Source: JBFKQC01 sp041627895 (GTDB lineage: Bacteria > Pseudomonadota > Alphaproteobacteria > Rhodobacterales > Rhodobacteraceae). Taken from it: a stretch of 64,000 nucleotides of DNA. How positions within the stretch are numbered: the first letter of the stretch is position 1; each line of letters opens with the position of its first letter. This document shows positions 15,397 through 23,122 of the stretch, in pieces. Made by a program: the position numbers and the translations under genes. Below the pieces are notes generated by a model. That model was not told the DNA's origin. It saw only the letters and a program-made list of their open reading frames with translations, and did not search any database. Location: positions 8,968 to 72,967 of the forward strand of contig JBFKQC010000009.1 in NCBI GenBank assembly GCA_041627895.1, read 5' to 3'.

Positions 15397-17201
15397 ATGA
15401 AGCGATCCGATATCATCAACGATCCGCAGATCGGCAACCGGTCCGAAGCCTACGAGGCCTGGGACGACATCCCGACCAACCCGAACCTGGGCAACACGAC
15501 CTGCTGCGCTGGGGCGATCCGATCTTTGCCGACGCGCCGGCCTTCGACCCGCAGAACCAGTCCGAGGCCAGCCAGTTGACGCAGTTCGGCTACAACTGCG
15601 ACTACGTCGGCTATGTCGAGCTGGAGCCGGGCCGCGGCCTGTTGTGCGTGAACCACGAATACACCAACGAAGAGGTGATGTTTCCCGGTATCGGACGGCA
15701 GGACAACAAGGATTTCGCCGACATGACGGCGGATCTGGTGAATATCGAGATGGCGGCGCATGGCGGCTCGATCGTCGAGATCGCCCGCGGCGAGGGCGGC
15801 ACCTGGGCGCCGGTGCTGACATCGCCCTTCAACCGCCGCGTCACCGCCGGCACCGAAATGACGATCGACGGCCCGGCGGCCGGGCACGCGCGGATGCAGA
15901 CGGTGGCCGACCCCGCCGGCACAAAGGTCTTTGGCACCTTCAACAACTGCGCCGGCGGGATCACGCCCTGGGGCACCTACCTGATGGCCGAAGAGAACTT
16001 TCACGGCTATTTCTGGATCGACCGGGTCGACGGCGACGGCCGCCCCGATATTTCCGGCCTGCCCGACGAGGCGTCGAAGAAGCGCTACGGAATCCCGGGC
16101 CGCTGGTACAACTGGGGCCAGCACCACGACCGGTTCAACATCGACCGGGACCCGAACGAATCGAACCGCTTCGGCTGGATCGTCGAGGTCGACCCGATGG
16201 ACCCGCGCTCGCGCCCGGTCAAGCACACCGCGCTTGGCCGCTGCCGCCACGAGGGCGCCGAAAGCACGCTAACGCGCGACGGCCGCGTCGTGGTCTATTC
16301 CGGCGACGACAACCGGTTCGACTATGTCTACAAGTTCGTCTCGTCCGGGTCGGTCGGCGCCGACCGCAACGCCAACAAGCGGCTCTTGTCCGACGGCACG
16401 CTTTACGTGGCGCGGTTCAACGACGACGGCTCGGTCGACTGGCTGGCGCTGGTGCACGGGCAGGGGCCGCTGACACCGGAGAACGGGTTCGCCAGCCAGG
16501 CCGAGGTGCTGATCGACACGCGGCTGGCGGCGGATGCGCTGGGCGCCACCCCGATGGACCGGCCCGAGGACATCCAGCCCCGCGGCGACGGTGCGGTCTA
16601 TATCATGCTGACCAACAACACCCGCCGGAAGCCCGAGCAGGTGGACGCGGCAAACCCGCGGCCCGAGTCGAGCTTTGGCCACATCATCGAGATCAAGGAG
16701 GACGGCGGCGACCATGCCGCGACCCGCGGGTCCTGGTCGATCCTGGTGAAGTGCGGCGACCCGAACGTCGCCGAGGTCGGCGCCGAGTGGAACCCCGAGA
16801 CCAGCGAACACGGCTGGTTCGGCTCGCCCGACAACTGCGCCATCGACGCCGACGGGCGGCTTTGGATTTCCACCGACCAAGGCTCGGGCTGGGGCAAGAC
16901 CGGCAAGTCCGACGGGCTGTACGCGCTTGAAACCGAGGGTGCGCTGCGCGGGCACTCGAAGCTCTTTTTCCGCTGCCCGGTGGGCGGCGAGCTTTGCGGG
17001 CCATATTTCGCCGAGGATGGCCACACGCTGTTCCTCGCGGTGCAGCATCCGGGCACCGACGGCACCAAGGACTTCCCGGGCTTCGAGCGCAATTCCACCT
17101 TCGAGGACCCGGCGACGCGCTGGCCCGATTTCGCCGAGGGCATGCCGCCCAGGCCGTCGGTCCTGGTGGTGACGAAAGAGGGCGGCGGCAAGATCGCCTG
17201 A
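15397..17201 (+). pseudogene. Broken PhoX-type (DUF839) alkaline phosphatase gene
   Basis: The start at 15397 has a good ribosome-binding site (AAGGA) and the typical DUF839 N-terminus (EAYEAWDDIPTNPNLGN), but the frame changes at about 15495. There GNTT is followed, one frame over, by LLRWGDPIFADAPAFDPQNQ, which continues cleanly to 17201 (LLCVNHEYTNEEVMFPG, EENFHGYFW, GRCRHEGAES, STDQGSGWG). The linker that normally contains the twin-arginine signal (in family members around residues 30-110) is missing. I infer an out-of-frame internal deletion; the annotated frame stops at 15579. A sequencing or assembly error cannot fully explain the lost segment. The intact family hydrolyses phosphate esters in the periplasm with Ca/Fe. 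Confidence 0.75.
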
Positions 17202-17216
17202 CCGCTGCCCGCGGCG

Positions 17217-17251
17217 ACTGGCCCGCGCATCCGCGCGGCGCGCGGGCCAGT
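17217..17251 (+). terminator. Strong hairpin after the phoX remnant
   Basis: ACTGGCCCGCGC (17217-17228) pairs perfectly with GCGCGGGCCAGT (17240-17251) across an 11-base loop. It lies 16 bases after the stop. No T-run follows, so it could act as a weak terminator or an RNA-stabilising hairpin. Confidence 0.55.
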
Positions 17252-17260
17252 CTACGGAAA

Positions 17261-17288
17261 ATTGCGCAATGTTGAAATATTATTGCGC
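17261..17288. promoter_or_regulatory. Palindrome and direct repeat upstream of the Lrp-family gene
   Basis: ATTGCGCAAT at 17261-17270 is a perfect 10-bp palindrome, and ATTGCGC recurs at 17282-17288, two turns of DNA away (21 bp). An AT-rich stretch separates them. Lrp/AsnC proteins often bind spaced copies of short dyads at their own promoters, so autoregulation is plausible but not shown. Confidence 0.4.
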
Positions 17289-17333
17289 GCCCCGGCGCCT
17301 TTCGGTACAGATTGGAAAACCCGAGGAGGCACC

Positions 17334-17834
17334 ATGCCGGGCAGCAAACTCGACCCGATCGACCGTCACATCCTGTCCGAACTGCAATCCGACGGGCGGA
17401 TGACCAATGTCGAACTGGCCAAGCGCGTCGGCATCTCGGCGCCGCCCTGTCTGCGCCGGGTCCGCACGCTGGAAGAGCACGGCTTTATCCGCGGCTATCA
17501 CGCCGATGTCGACCCGCGGCTTCTTGGCTTCGAGGTGCAGGTCTTCGCCATGGTCGGGCTTGTGAGCCAGGCCGAGGCGGATCTGTCGAAGTTCGAGCAG
17601 CGCTGCCGCGACTGGCCATTGGTGCGCGAGTGCCACATGCTGAACGGCGAGGTGGATTTCATCCTGAAATGCGTGGCGCCGGACCTCTCGACCTTCCAGC
17701 GCTTCCTGACCGAGGAACTGACCGCGGCCGACAATGTCGCCAGCGTCAAGACCTCGCTGGTGATCCGGGGCGCGAAAAGCGAGCCCGGCGTGCCGTTCGA
17801 CGTGCTCGAGGCGCGGCTGGCGGAAGACGCCTGA
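17334..17834 (+). CDS. Lrp/AsnC-family transcriptional regulator
   Basis: Regulator of 166 residues. The N-terminal winged helix is classical Lrp (LDPIDRHILSELQSDGRMTN ... ISAPPCLRRVRTLEEHGFI, residues about 6-55), and the RAM effector-binding domain follows (about 70-155, LNGEVDFILKCVAPD). The GAGGAGGC sequence just before the ATG at 17334 fixes the start. It stands alone after the phoX remnant and converges with the Hint-domain gene, with a GC-rich hairpin between them. Its target genes and amino-acid effector cannot be told from sequence. Confidence 0.93.
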   Translation: MPGSKLDPIDRHILSELQSDGRMTNVELAKRVGISAPPCLRRVRTLEEHGFIRGYHADVDPRLLGFEVQVFAMVGLVSQAEADLSKFEQRCRDWPLVRECHMLNGEVDFILKCVAPDLSTFQRFLTEELTAADNVASVKTSLVIRGAKSEPGVPFDVLEARLAEDA

Positions 17835-17862
17835 CCGCCGGACGGCGGAACCCGCGGCGACA

Positions 17863-17890
17863 CCCCGCGCCCCCGCCGAACGGCGCGGGG
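17863..17890. terminator. GC-rich hairpin between convergent genes
   Basis: CCCCGCGCC (17863-17871) pairs perfectly with GGCGCGGGG (17882-17890), 10-base loop. It lies between the convergent lrp-like and Hint genes and could serve both directions, although it lacks a T-run. Confidence 0.45.
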
Positions 17891-17931
17891 CAGCGGCTGC
17901 CGCGGGGCCGGGCCGCGCGACGCGGTCGCGG

Positions 17932-18729
17932 TCAGGCGGCGACGACGGTTTCGTATTCCTGGACCGTCAGGCGCGGCGCCACCAGCGGGCCGAAATGCGC
18001 CAGCGCCTCGAGATGCGGGAAGAACGACATGAACAGCTTTATGCTGTCGTCGCCGATCGTGCCGTAGACGTCGTCGCCCGGGTGGAAGCTTTCGATTTCC
18101 AGCCCGTTGGCGCGCAGGATGTGATGTTCGTGGAACGCCAGGTGATAGACGGCGACCGGCGACACCGGCGCCACGCGGATCACGGTATTGCCGTCTTCGA
18201 AGGCGGTGACGGTGGTGAGCGCCTGCTCGCTGCCGATCGCGGTCTGCAGCTTGGGCGAGCGGTGCAGAAGCCGCGCGTGCGGCGCCAGCATCAGGTCGGG
18301 CATCGGCCGCGACGGGCCGAAACTGTCCACCGGAATCCGGAACAGCCGTGCCGGCATGTGCGCAAACGGCATCTGCGGCGCGATCGACATCGTGCCGATC
18401 CACGCGACCGGCTGGAAGCCGCCGTCGCGGGTCTCGACCTTCATGCCGGGAATCATGTCCTCGATCGCGACCGGGCCTTCCTCGGTCCCGAGGATCGTGC
18501 CGCGGGCGAGCGCGGCGAAGGCGCTTTCGAAGAACGGATGCGAGGGCGCGCGCTGGGCGACCTCGACAACCTCGCCGCCGGGCAGCAGCGCCATCGCCTC
18601 GTACCGGCGCGCGGCGACGGGTTGTTGCGGGGCCAGCGCGCTGGGGCGGCGGGCGGTCCATTGGCTGGTGCGAAGGCGGCTGACGGGCCGGGCGAGCGCG
18701 GTACCGCCGGGGCGGTGGGGGAATGTCAT
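17932..18729 (-). CDS. Hint-domain (Hedgehog/intein-type) protein
   Basis: Protein of 265 residues. After an Arg/Pro-rich N-terminal leader (about residues 1-85), a bacterial Hint domain runs from about ARGTILGTEEGPVAIEDMIPG through QPVAWIG to FHEHHILRANGLEIES. The family's usual first residue (Cys/Thr before the G-x-x-hydrophobic turn) appears here as Gly-Thr, and the His-His-containing block that assists the N-S acyl shift is present. Many Rhodobacterales carry such domains; their substrate is unknown, and autocatalytic cleavage is only inferred. GGAAGGA precedes the ATG at 18729. A small 48-residue gene lies upstream in the same direction. Confidence 0.82.
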   Translation of the reverse strand: MTFPHRPGGTALARPVSRLRTSQWTARRPSALAPQQPVAARRYEAMALLPGGEVVEVAQRAPSHPFFESAFAALARGTILGTEEGPVAIEDMIPGMKVETRDGGFQPVAWIGTMSIAPQMPFAHMPARLFRIPVDSFGPSRPMPDLMLAPHARLLHRSPKLQTAIGSEQALTTVTAFEDGNTVIRVAPVSPVAVYHLAFHEHHILRANGLEIESFHPGDDVYGTIGDDSIKLFMSFFPHLEALAHFGPLVAPRLTVQEYETVVAA

Positions 18730-18751
18730 TCGGTCCTTCCTTTCGTCCTGG

Positions 18752-18788
18752 CATATCCGCGTCGGCCCCCACCGACGTCGCGGATATG
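18752..18788. promoter_or_regulatory. Long inverted repeat between the small ORF and the Hint gene
   Basis: CATATCCGCG (18752-18761) pairs with CGCGGATATG (18779-18788), and the inner TCGG/CCGA adds four more pairs with a bulge. It lies 22 bp before the Hint start codon. It may be an operator or an mRNA hairpin that controls translation; no T-run follows on the minus strand, so a terminator is less likely. Confidence 0.5.
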
Positions 18789-18845
18789 AAGCGGGGTCAG
18801 GGTGCCGCGTGGCCCGGGCAGCAGGCGGGCGCGACGCGGAACGGC

Positions 18846-18992
18846 TCAGGCGCGGGCGGCGTTGCCGAGCGCCTTGGCGTCGCGCTTGGCGATCCAGGCC
18901 GCGCGCCGCGCGCCGCGGGTCCACGGCATCTCCAGTTTCAGCTTGGCCGATTCCCTGACCACCGAAGTCGTCCAGCGGCATTCCTTGCGCAT
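18846..18992 (-). CDS. Small conserved basic protein, 48 residues
   Basis: Basic peptide (MRKECRWTTSVVRESAKLKL at its start, then EMPWTRGARRAAWIAKR) with no signal or membrane segment. From memory, short proteins with the block MPWTRGARR are widespread in Rhodobacterales, which supports it being real; I cannot verify that here. GGAG lies about 9 bases upstream of the ATG at 18992. It precedes the Hint gene by 116 bp, separated by a long inverted repeat. Function unknown; the Arg/Lys content would allow nucleic-acid binding. Confidence 0.65.
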   Translation of the reverse strand: MRKECRWTTSVVRESAKLKLEMPWTRGARRAAWIAKRDAKALGNAARA

Positions 18993-19320
18993 AGCTCGTC
19001 TCTCCTCAACCCGGCCGGTCGCCTGGCAGCCACCGCGGTCCGGAATAGTTACACGTGACCTTTGTCGATCCCCGACACTGTTGCGGGTCATTGGGGCACC
19101 AGAATGACCGGCGACGATAATTTTTCGGTAAACGTCCCGGCTGATCCCCGGCGGGCAAGTGCCTGGTGCCTGGCGCGCAGGAACCAGAAAAGCCCCTTAT
19201 TTGTAGCGGTTTGGTGTTAATTCGCGCAGCGGCGGGGGAATTGTTGCGCGCCCAATGCGGCGGCTTTTTGTCAGGCCGCGCCACCCGAGCGCCAAGATCG
19301 CCCGGCCTGATACCGGTGCG
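18993..19320. other. Intergenic region with an operator-like dyad
   Basis: About 330 bases, locally AT-richer than the surroundings. It holds the inverted repeat GGTCATT (19086-19092) / AATGACC (19103-19109) with a 10-base spacer, which would suit a dimeric regulator. It lies upstream of the 48-residue gene and downstream of pgeF. No coding frame is supported. Confidence 0.45.
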
Positions 19321-20079
19321 TCAAAGCCGGATCGCCGCGATCAGACGGCCATAGTCGGCCTCTTTCCGGTGCAGGCTGCGCCGGTAGGAAAAGAAGCGCA
19401 CCTCGTCGGCATAGGTGCAGTGCCGCGTCCACTCGGCCCGGCCGATGCCCGCGGCGCGCATCCGGTGCAGGCCATAGCCCGGCAGGTCGAACAGATAGCG
19501 GTCGCCCTCGCCGTTCACGAAGAAACGGGTGTTGCCGGGATCCTCGTCGGCGAAGCGCTCGAAGAATTCGGGGCCGACCTCGTAGGCGCGCTGGCTGATC
19601 GTCGGGCCGATCGCCGCCGCGATCCGGCCGCGGTTGGCGCCGAGGCCTTCCATCGCGTCGAGCACCGCCTCGAGCACGCCGCCAAGCGTGCCCTTCCAGC
19701 CGGCATGCGCCGCGCCGATCACCCCGGCCCCGGCATCGGCGAACAGCACCGGCTGGCAATCCGCGGTCAGCACCGTCAGCGCCAGCCCGGGCGTGGCGGT
19801 CACCATGGCGTCGGCGCGGGGCCGCTTGCCCTGGGGCGCGCCTTCATAGTGCACCACGTCGGCCGAATGCACCTGATGCACCGCTGCCAGCGCCTCGGGC
19901 AGGACATGCATTGCCTCGGCCACGCGCTCGCGGTTGATCGCCACGGCGTCGTCCTGGTCGGAGGAACCGGTGCCGCAGTTCAGCCCCTCGAACACCCCCG
20001 ACGAAGCGCCCCCCACGCGCGTGAAGAACCCGTGGCGGATACCCTTGAGCGCGTCGGAGGTGATGATCTGCAGCGTCAC
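19321..20079 (-). CDS. pgeF: Purine nucleoside phosphorylase / peptidoglycan editing factor, YfiH/LACC1 family
   Basis: Cytosolic protein of 252 residues of the former polyphenol-oxidase (DUF152) family. Metal-site motifs are visible: the VHQVHSADV histidines, LTADCQPVLFAD and AAHAGWKGTL. E. coli YfiH edits misincorporated serine precursors in peptidoglycan, and animal LACC1 has nucleoside phosphorylase activity; which applies here is unknown. It starts with GTG at 20079, overlapping the stop of the methyltransferase gene (GTGA), and is last in the lgt-midA-pgeF operon. Confidence 0.92.
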   Translation of the reverse strand: MTLQIITSDALKGIRHGFFTRVGGASSGVFEGLNCGTGSSDQDDAVAINRERVAEAMHVLPEALAAVHQVHSADVVHYEGAPQGKRPRADAMVTATPGLALTVLTADCQPVLFADAGAGVIGAAHAGWKGTLGGVLEAVLDAMEGLGANRGRIAAAIGPTISQRAYEVGPEFFERFADEDPGNTRFFVNGEGDRYLFDLPGYGLHRMRAAGIGRAEWTRHCTYADEVRFFSYRRSLHRKEADYGRLIAAIRL

Positions 20080-21140
20080 GAATCCAATCCGGCGAGGGGT
20101 GGTGCAGTGCGGGGCGCAAACCCCAGGACCTGAAAGAGGCTCCCCATTTCCTGCGGATGGGTCAAGCGGCGATGCGCGGCGACATGCCGGTCCAGCGCCG
20201 CGCCGGACAGGTTTCGCGCCAATGCCTGTGCCCGCGCGGTGATGCCCAGCCGTTCGAGGAACACGCCCTGCTTGGTCGGTGCGCCGGCGCGAACGCCGCC
20301 GGCGGCGCGGGCCAGCGCCTCGAAATCGACGTGCGCGGTCAGGTCCGCCTCTCCGGGGCAGGCCAGCGGATCAGCGCGGGCATGGCCCCGAAGCGCCTGC
20401 AACGTGTCGCCCAGCGAGCGCCAGCCGCCATAGTCGACGACCAGCGCGGCGCCGCCATGGCGGGCGATGCGACCGGCGACCGCCGCGACGACCGGCGCGG
20501 CCGGGGCGCAGGTTTCGACCAGGTCGCCGGGGCGGGTGTCGGACAGGCGATGGTCCAGCGCGGCGACCGGTGCCGGGGCGCTGAGGCCAAAGCACAGCGT
20601 GCCGTCGGTGACGCCCACCTGACGCTCGCGCCAGCCCTTGTCGTCGCGGACGAACTGCCGGATCGGCAGCGCGTCGAAGAACTCATTGGCCACCAGGAAC
20701 AGCGGGGTCTCGGGCAGTGTGTCGGCAGTGTCGTGCCAGCCGACATCGCGCCCGGCCAGCGTCTTGCGCTGCCGGTCGCGCAGCGCCGGCGAGGCCTCGA
20801 CCAGATGCACCTGCGCCGCCTCGGCGAACCCCGGCACCGAACCGGCGGCGCGCAGCAGGTCGGCCATCAGCGTGCCGCGCCCGGGGCCAAGCTCGGCCAG
20901 CGCGAAAGGCGCCGGGCGGCCCTGGTCCAGCCAGGCCTGCGCCAGGCAAATCCCGATCAGCTCGCCGAACATCTGGCTTATTTCCGGCGCGGTGGTGAAA
21001 TCGCCCGCGGCCCCCAGCGGGTCGCGGGTGGCGTAATAGCCGTGCCGCGGGTGCAGCAGGCACTCGGCCATGTAGTCGGCGATGGTGATCGGCCCGGTGG
21101 CGCCGATGCGGCGGATCAGCAGGCGGCCGAGCGGGGTCAT
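20076..21140 (-). CDS. SAM-dependent methyltransferase, MidA/NDUFAF7 family (DUF185)
   Basis: Protein of 354 residues. The N-terminal signature is ADYMAECLLHPRHGYYATRDPLGAAGDF, followed by the SAM loop AELGPGRGTLMADLLRA and VANEFFDALPIRQF. Mitochondrial NDUFAF7 dimethylates an arginine of complex I subunit NDUFS2; in bacteria the target is not established. ATG 21140 overlaps the 3' end of lgt by four bases and the gene's stop overlaps pgeF, so all three are translated in a coupled way. Confidence 0.92.
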   Translation of the reverse strand: MTPLGRLLIRRIGATGPITIADYMAECLLHPRHGYYATRDPLGAAGDFTTAPEISQMFGELIGICLAQAWLDQGRPAPFALAELGPGRGTLMADLLRAAGSVPGFAEAAQVHLVEASPALRDRQRKTLAGRDVGWHDTADTLPETPLFLVANEFFDALPIRQFVRDDKGWRERQVGVTDGTLCFGLSAPAPVAALDHRLSDTRPGDLVETCAPAAPVVAAVAGRIARHGGAALVVDYGGWRSLGDTLQALRGHARADPLACPGEADLTAHVDFEALARAAGGVRAGAPTKQGVFLERLGITARAQALARNLSGAALDRHVAAHRRLTHPQEMGSLFQVLGFAPRTAPPLAGLDS

Positions 21141-22018
21141 GCCCGCCGGCGCGCCCAGATCAGCAGCGCCAGGCCCGCGACGATCATCGGCAGCGACAGC
21201 AACTGGCCCATGCTCAGCCCCGCGCCGCCGGCCTGGACGACGTACCCCATCGGGTTCTCGGCGGTGATGAATTGCGCATCCGCCTGACGCACGAATTCGA
21301 CGGCGAACCGCGACGCTCCGTAGACCGCCAGGAACATCCCGGTCAATTGCCAGGGCGCCTTGAGCCAGCCGCGCGCGAAGGCGAGCCAAAGCAGCAATCC
21401 GCCAAGCAGCAGCCCCTCGAGCCCGGCCTCGTAAAGCTGCGAGGGGTGGCGCGCGCAAAGGCCCTCGATCCCGGGGCAGTCCTGCGCGGCGGTGCCGGGA
21501 AAGATCACGCCCCAGGGCAGGTCGGTCGGCCGGCCCCAAAGCTCTGCGTTGACGAAGTTCGCCAGCCGGCCCAGCAGCAGGCCGGGCGGCGTGGCGATGG
21601 CCAGGATATCCGCGACGCTGCCGAGCGCCGCGCCGTGGCGGCGGCTGAAATACAGGATCGCCAGCGCCACGCCGAGAAAGCCGCCGTGAAACGCCATGCC
21701 GCCCTGCCAGACCGCGAGGATTTCCAGCGGATTGGCCAGATAATAGCCCGGCTGGTAGAACAGGACGTACCCCAGCCGCCCGCCCGCGACGATGCCGATG
21801 ATGATCAGCGTCAGCAGGTCCTCGACCTGATTGGGCCGCATCGGCGGGTCGCCCCGCCAGATCGCCGGGCGCTTAAGCATCGCCACCGCGATCCGCCAGC
21901 CGGCCAGGATACCGACGATGTAGGCCATCGCGTACCAGCGCAGCGAGAACGCGAATTCGCCGATCTCGATGGTGAAGATTTCCGGGGAAATCCCGGGGAA
22001 GGGGATCGCTGCCAGCAT
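21137..22018 (-). CDS. lgt: Prolipoprotein diacylglyceryl transferase
   Basis: Inner-membrane enzyme of 293 residues that transfers diacylglycerol from phosphatidylglycerol to the lipobox cysteine, the first step of lipoprotein maturation. About seven hydrophobic segments are visible. Family motifs include GGRLGYVLFY, MAFHGGFLGV, the Lgt signature around LLGRLANFVNAELWGRPTDLPWG, and RHPSQLYEA. It is first in the operon with midA and pgeF and divergent from ubiK. Confidence 0.96.
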   Translation of the reverse strand: MLAAIPFPGISPEIFTIEIGEFAFSLRWYAMAYIVGILAGWRIAVAMLKRPAIWRGDPPMRPNQVEDLLTLIIIGIVAGGRLGYVLFYQPGYYLANPLEILAVWQGGMAFHGGFLGVALAILYFSRRHGAALGSVADILAIATPPGLLLGRLANFVNAELWGRPTDLPWGVIFPGTAAQDCPGIEGLCARHPSQLYEAGLEGLLLGGLLLWLAFARGWLKAPWQLTGMFLAVYGASRFAVEFVRQADAQFITAENPMGYVVQAGGAGLSMGQLLSLPMIVAGLALLIWARRRA

Positions 22019-22109
22019 GGTCCCCCATGTTCACGCGGCCGGGGCGAAGTCAACCTTGAGCGCGGCGCGCCGCCGGCCCATATAGCGGGGAAAGCCGAGG
22101 AGGGGTGCA

Positions 22110-22355
22110 ATGCAGACCCGGAACAAGATTTTCGACGATCTGAGCCAGTTGATGACCAACGCGATGGGCGTGGCGCAGGGCGCCAGGGACGAGGCCGAGA
22201 CCGCGATGAAGGGCTGGATCGACCGCTGGCTGGCCGACCGCGATTTCGTCACCCGCGAGGAATTCGACGCCGTCCGCGCCATGGCGCAGAAGGCGCGCGA
22301 GGAAAACGAGGCGCTGAAGGCCCGTGTGGCCGCGCTCGAAGCCAAGCTTGGCTGA
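22110..22355 (+). CDS. ubiK: Ubiquinone biosynthesis accessory factor UbiK (BMFP family)
   Basis: Small 81-residue protein that helps assemble the ubiquinone biosynthesis complex at the membrane. The amphipathic N-terminus (KIFDDLSQLMTNAMGVAQGAR) and the C-terminal coiled coil (TREEFDAVRAMAQKAREENE) define the family. GAGGAGG precedes the ATG. Its 3' 70 bases have a diverged second copy at 24585-24656, beyond an inserted low-GC segment. It is divergent from lgt. Confidence 0.93.
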   Translation: MQTRNKIFDDLSQLMTNAMGVAQGARDEAETAMKGWIDRWLADRDFVTREEFDAVRAMAQKAREENEALKARVAALEAKLG

Positions 22356-22522
22356 TCCCCGGCTGGGTGCGCAGTCACCACTTGGCTTCGGCAAGACGTG
22401 CTGTCGCGACGCGCCTGGCCGGCCGTGTTGAACCTGGACCGGCCAAGCTGGGGAACTGGCCTTTGCCGCAGTCACCGCGGCAGCGCCCGTGACACGCGAG
22501 CAATTCATGAAGGATAGCCGAC

Positions 22523-22711
22523 TTACGGGCCTGGCATCGGCATCCGCGCGGACATCCGGTCGATTTCCGATATGATGTCGCTCACGACGATCCATCCGAT
22601 GCCGAAGAGCGCCGAGAGCAGGAACAGGGCCAAAATGCCGTTGAGAAGCAGCCGTTCGGCGTTTCGTGCGAACCGTTTGCGTTCAAGATTTCTTGCGTAA
22701 TCGTCATACAT
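22523..22711 (-). CDS. Small single-span membrane protein, about 62 residues
   Basis: A charged N-terminal part (MYDDYARNLERKRFARNAER) is followed by one transmembrane helix (about residues 22-45, NGILALFLLSALFGIGWIVV) and a short tail. ATG 22711 has GGAG about 9 bases upstream; an in-frame GTG at 22747 is possible. I do not recognise a family. It lies in the lower-GC insert between ubiK and the LuxR gene. The distribution of charged and hydrophobic residues makes a real gene likely. Confidence 0.55.
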   Translation of the reverse strand: MYDDYARNLERKRFARNAERLLLNGILALFLLSALFGIGWIVVSDIISEIDRMSARMPMPGP

Positions 22712-23122
22712 GGTCTCAACTCCGATTGCGCAATTCTTTTTCGGCACTCATTGGCCTGCGAATGTGGAGGCGTCAGTGGCAGGTCATCCGCTTCGTGTGC
22801 CAGGACTGGTCACCGGAATTGCGCGGAACGCACCAATTGCGTTGCGGTCGTGTACTCAGTTACGGATCGGCCTGCTCATGCTGCGACAGGACGCCGTCTG
22901 ACGGCTCGATCCCGCAGATACGGTCAGTAATTGCCGCGTCCTGGGTGATCGACCGATCGAAGCATATGCGGCCAAGTCCCTCTGCAAGGCAGTGTCAGCC
23001 ATCGCATGACCAAAAAAACAAAGTACGCAGAACTTGGCCGCGACCGTCCGTTCTTACCTGGCGTCAATGTAGGAGATCGCAGCGAACACAACATCACCAG
23101 TCTGGGTGAGGTTGGGTCATTT
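22712..23122. other. Non-coding stretch in the low-GC insert
   Basis: About 410 bases of lower GC than the flanks. Open frames exist (for example plus strand 22666-23109) but their composition (many Cys, Trp, Arg and Gln) is not protein-like and they have no ribosome-binding site. I see no tRNA or complete insertion-sequence ends; it may be decayed mobile DNA. Confidence 0.4.

Noticed and set aside
17932..18729. Intein or homing element in the Hint gene
   Set aside because: The Hint domain is at the end of its own protein with no flanking extein halves and no endonuclease domain.
22340..22353. AGCCAAGCTTGGCT palindrome at the end of ubiK as a terminator
   Set aside because: It lies inside the last codons and is not followed by a T-run; coincidence of the coding sequence is more likely.
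22666..23109. 147-codon plus-strand frame in the low-GC insert
   Set aside because: Composition rich in Cys, Trp, Arg and Gln without domains, and overlaps the small membrane protein gene on the other strand.
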